DNA from: an uncultured Eubacteriales bacterium | Lineage (GTDB): Bacteria > Bacillota > Clostridia > Oscillospirales > Acutalibacteraceae | DNA length: 64,000 nucleotides | NCBI GenBank assembly: GCA_900314795.1 | Contig: OMWP01000006.1 | Location: 1-64,000, forward strand | Direction of reading: 5' to 3' | Shown: positions 62,137 to 64,000 of the stretch, in pieces | How the letters are laid out: each line of letters starts with the position of its first letter | How positions within the stretch are numbered: the first letter of the stretch is position 1 | Notes under the pieces: model-generated | Told to the model about the DNA's origin: nothing | The model's input: the letters and a program-made list of their open reading frames with translations, nothing else | The model's database searches: none | Made by a program: the position numbers and the translations under genes

Positions 62137-63291
62137 ATGGCGTTTGATTTTGATGAGATCATTAACAGAAGGATACCCGGGGATATCAAGTACATGCCCG
62201 TTAACGGACGCGACGATATTCTCCCCCTGTGGGTAGCTGATATGGATTTTCGCGCGCCTGACTGTGTAAGGCGTGCTTTGATCGCACAGGCAGAATACTC
62301 TGTTTTCGGTTATCAGATTCCCGACAAGGAATATGACAGCCTTGTCTGTGAATGGCAACGAAAGCAGTTTCAATGGTCAATCAAAGCTGAATGGCTTATA
62401 AAAACACCAGGAGTGATGTTTGCAGTCTCATCATCAATTAAAGCGCTGACGAACGAAGGCGATGGTGTGTTGATCTTTCAACCGGTGTATCCACCCTTTG
62501 CAAATGTTGTAAAGCATAACAAGCGTCAGTTATTTGTATCTGAGCTTTATCTGAATAACGGACGATATGTAATGGATTTTGCAGACGTTGAAAGTCAGCT
62601 GTCAAAAGGAACAATTAAAGCCCTGTTGTTCTGCTCTCCGCATAATCCTGTCGGCAGAGTGTGGGAGAAGGAAGAAATGGAACAGCTCGCCGCTTTATGC
62701 CTGCGTTATGATGTGAAGATCATCAGCGACGAAATCCATGCGGACTTTGTCTATCCGAACAGCAGACATATTCCGTTTGCATCCTTATCGGAAGATATCG
62801 CCGCGAGTACCGTCACTTGTACCGCACCGACAAAAACATTCAATCTCGCCTCTATACAGGTGTCCAATATGATCATATCCAATGATTCTGTTCGTCACGC
62901 GGTACAGGCGCAGGTTTATGCGACCGGTTATTCCTCCATCAACTCAATGGCGATCGCTGCCTGTAAAGCGGTATATCGTGACGGTAAAGACTGGCTCGAC
63001 GAGCTGATCCGATACCTTGCCGAGAATCGCCGTATTCTGACCGAAGCCTTCCCCTCTGACAGAAAGATCAGAATAAGCGCGCCGGAAGGCACCTATCTGG
63101 CGTGGCTGGATTTTCGATCACTCAGAATCAGCGATAATGAATTGAACCGCGCTCTACTTTACACATCAGGCGTCAGGCTGAACACAGGAGACAGTTTTGG
63201 TAAGGGAGGCTCCGGCTTTATGCGTCTGAACTTTGCCTGTCCGCACAGCACATTGATTGAAGCGATAAAAAGAATAAAAACCATTCTGTAA
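62137..63291 (+). CDS. MalY/PatB-type cystathionine beta-lyase / aminotransferase
   Basis: A 384-aa fold-type I PLP enzyme. Motifs are LPLWVADMDFRAPDCVRRAL, FCSPHNPVGRVW and the PLP Lys in TAPTKTFNLASIQVSN. MalY/PatB enzymes cleave cystathionine or cysteine to pyruvate, ammonia and a thiol. The divergent thiol operon and the RidA proteins, which remove 2-aminoacrylate, suit this. ATG 62137 is preferred to GTG 62128. Confidence 0.92.
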   Translation: MAFDFDEIINRRIPGDIKYMPVNGRDDILPLWVADMDFRAPDCVRRALIAQAEYSVFGYQIPDKEYDSLVCEWQRKQFQWSIKAEWLIKTPGVMFAVSSSIKALTNEGDGVLIFQPVYPPFANVVKHNKRQLFVSELYLNNGRYVMDFADVESQLSKGTIKALLFCSPHNPVGRVWEKEEMEQLAALCLRYDVKIISDEIHADFVYPNSRHIPFASLSEDIAASTVTCTAPTKTFNLASIQVSNMIISNDSVRHAVQAQVYATGYSSINSMAIAACKAVYRDGKDWLDELIRYLAENRRILTEAFPSDRKIRISAPEGTYLAWLDFRSLRISDNELNRALLYTSGVRLNTGDSFGKGGSGFMRLNFACPHSTLIEAIKRIKTIL

Positions 63292-63297
63292 AGAACA

Positions 63298-63334
63298 GAG
63301 CAGGACGACAGCAAATTGACCTGCTCGCTTTTTT
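63298..63334 (+). terminator. terminator of the malY-like gene
   Basis: GAGCAGG and CCTGCTC with a 15-nt loop, then GCTTTTTTG. The following 300 bp hold no gene that I can support. Confidence 0.75.
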
Positions 63335-63630
63335 GTCATTATATAACTATTCAAGATAGATAATTGCTATCTGTTAACACTTGAAGACATCTCTCTTAAT
63401 CAAAGATTGCAAGACTGCAAAGCTACAAGTGGATGAACAGAATAGCAATATAGGTATTCAGTCCTCTAAAAGAGATTTGAGATTTTTATTAAAGAATAGC
63501 TGCCCTCTTTGTGTACAAGAGAGCAGCTTTGAATTGTACCCTATTCAGTTTCTATTATCCGTTAAGGACATCGACCTTTCTGTGAGTGTCCTGTTCCTTA
63601 ACATAATGATATTGCCTGACAGCGCCGTTT

Positions 63631-64000
63631 ATGATTGCAATAGCCGCAGGACTAGTGTTGTTTTTTTCTCAGATGCAGCTTCCTGCGATTTTTGCCAAAA
63701 CGCTTGATTTCTGCGCGGGACTCAATACGCCGCTTGCCATGTTCGCCGTAGGCGTAGATCTCGCTCAGTGCCGGTTCGGTAAAATGCTGAAAAAAGGAAA
63801 GCTGTATGCAATCTCCGCTGTTCGCTTGCTGTTAATCCCGTTGATTGTGCTGGCCCTGCTCACGGTCATCCCGGGGATCAACAACGATATCCGTTACGCG
63901 GTGCTGATCGCCGCAGTGTGCCCGGTCGGCTCCAACCTTGCGGTGTATGCTCAACTGCACAACAAGGGCTATACCTATGCGGTAGAGACGGTCGCAGTAT
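63631..64000 (+). pseudogene. AEC-family (auxin efflux carrier-like) transporter, 5'-truncated and running off the window
   Basis: The frame from ATG 63631 encodes membrane segments typical of the C-terminal half of AEC transporters: AIAAGLVLFFSQMQLPAIFA, CAGLNTPLAMFAVGVDLAQ, AAVCPVGSNLAVYAQ. TGA lies seven codons upstream (63607), and the N-terminal half of about 180 residues is absent in this frame. The frame is open at the window end. It is likely a broken gene, or one whose front is frameshifted into the preceding sequence. Confidence 0.6.

Noticed and set aside
63381..63707. 108-codon ORF before the AEC fragment
   Set aside because: It runs into the AEC sequence in another frame and has no ribosome binding site or known motif; its last part may contain frameshifted AEC sequence but this is not clear enough to call.

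Overview
The window looks like a chromosomal segment of an anaerobic Clostridia-type gut bacterium, probably Ruminococcus/Oscillospiraceae. The clues are strong AGGAGG ribosome binding sites, a type I dockerin protein, oxygen-sensitive molybdenum hydroxylases, a 2-hydroxyacyl-CoA dehydratase-type ATP-driven reductase with its activase, and a Tn4451-like mobilizable element with a large serine recombinase. No rRNA or CRISPR array was seen. The only intact tRNA is an initiator tRNA-fMet.

Layout. 0.2-8.7 kb (minus): a molybdenum hydroxylase operon with two Mo subunits, two [2Fe-2S] modules and one FAD subunit, then a zinc-ribbon/RCC1-repeat membrane protein and a MocA-like nucleotidyltransferase. 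9.0-9.7 kb: tRNA-fMet followed by a tandem array built from its own 3' end. 9.8-12.4 kb (plus): NAD salvage pair pncA-nadE and a methyltransferase-STAS fusion. 12.5-13.0 kb: tRNA-derived repeats, with a second copy at 41.6-41.9 kb. 13.2-18.6 kb (minus): two-component system, an S23-type four-helix protein flanked by heptamer repeats, and a dehydratase-type reductase/activase/membrane protein set. 18.8-23.7 kb: AraC regulator, two GT2 glycosyltransferases and a Wzm/Wzt-type polysaccharide exporter. 23.9-29.5 kb (plus): a repeat-rich secreted protein, a 48-codon peptide, a lipoprotein and a dockerin protein with related C-terminal tails, then PqqD, an S26-like peptidase and a nucleotidyltransferase-family protein. 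30-36 kb: a partly decayed integrative mobilizable element. 36.3-39.9 kb (minus): polyferredoxin, a cysteine-less paralogue of the reductase, and a membrane-anchored Cys-motif protein. 40-42 kb: gene remnants.

42.2-63.3 kb is a sulfur amino acid and thiol region. It contains metNIQ with RidA, a cystine-type ABC importer with a PLP gamma-lyase/synthase, pdxR-pdxST (PLP supply), a LexA-like repressor, a long thiol operon (glutamine amidotransferase, two glutamate-cysteine ligase families, serine acetyltransferase, TcdA, RidA), and a MalY-type C-S lyase.

The most striking discovery is regulatory. Three Cys/Met-rich leader peptides of 25-31 codons sit upstream of the three sulfur operons. Each is followed by an intrinsic terminator, and each promoter carries the same 19-bp inverted-repeat operator. 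In two of them the conserved 3' end of the leader ORF can pair with the 5' arm and loop of the terminator, which is the geometry of ribosome-mediated attenuation. A second candidate system is the group of consecutive proteins ending in a shared G-[ED]-N-x-x-P-F tail beside a PqqD/S26 peptidase pair.
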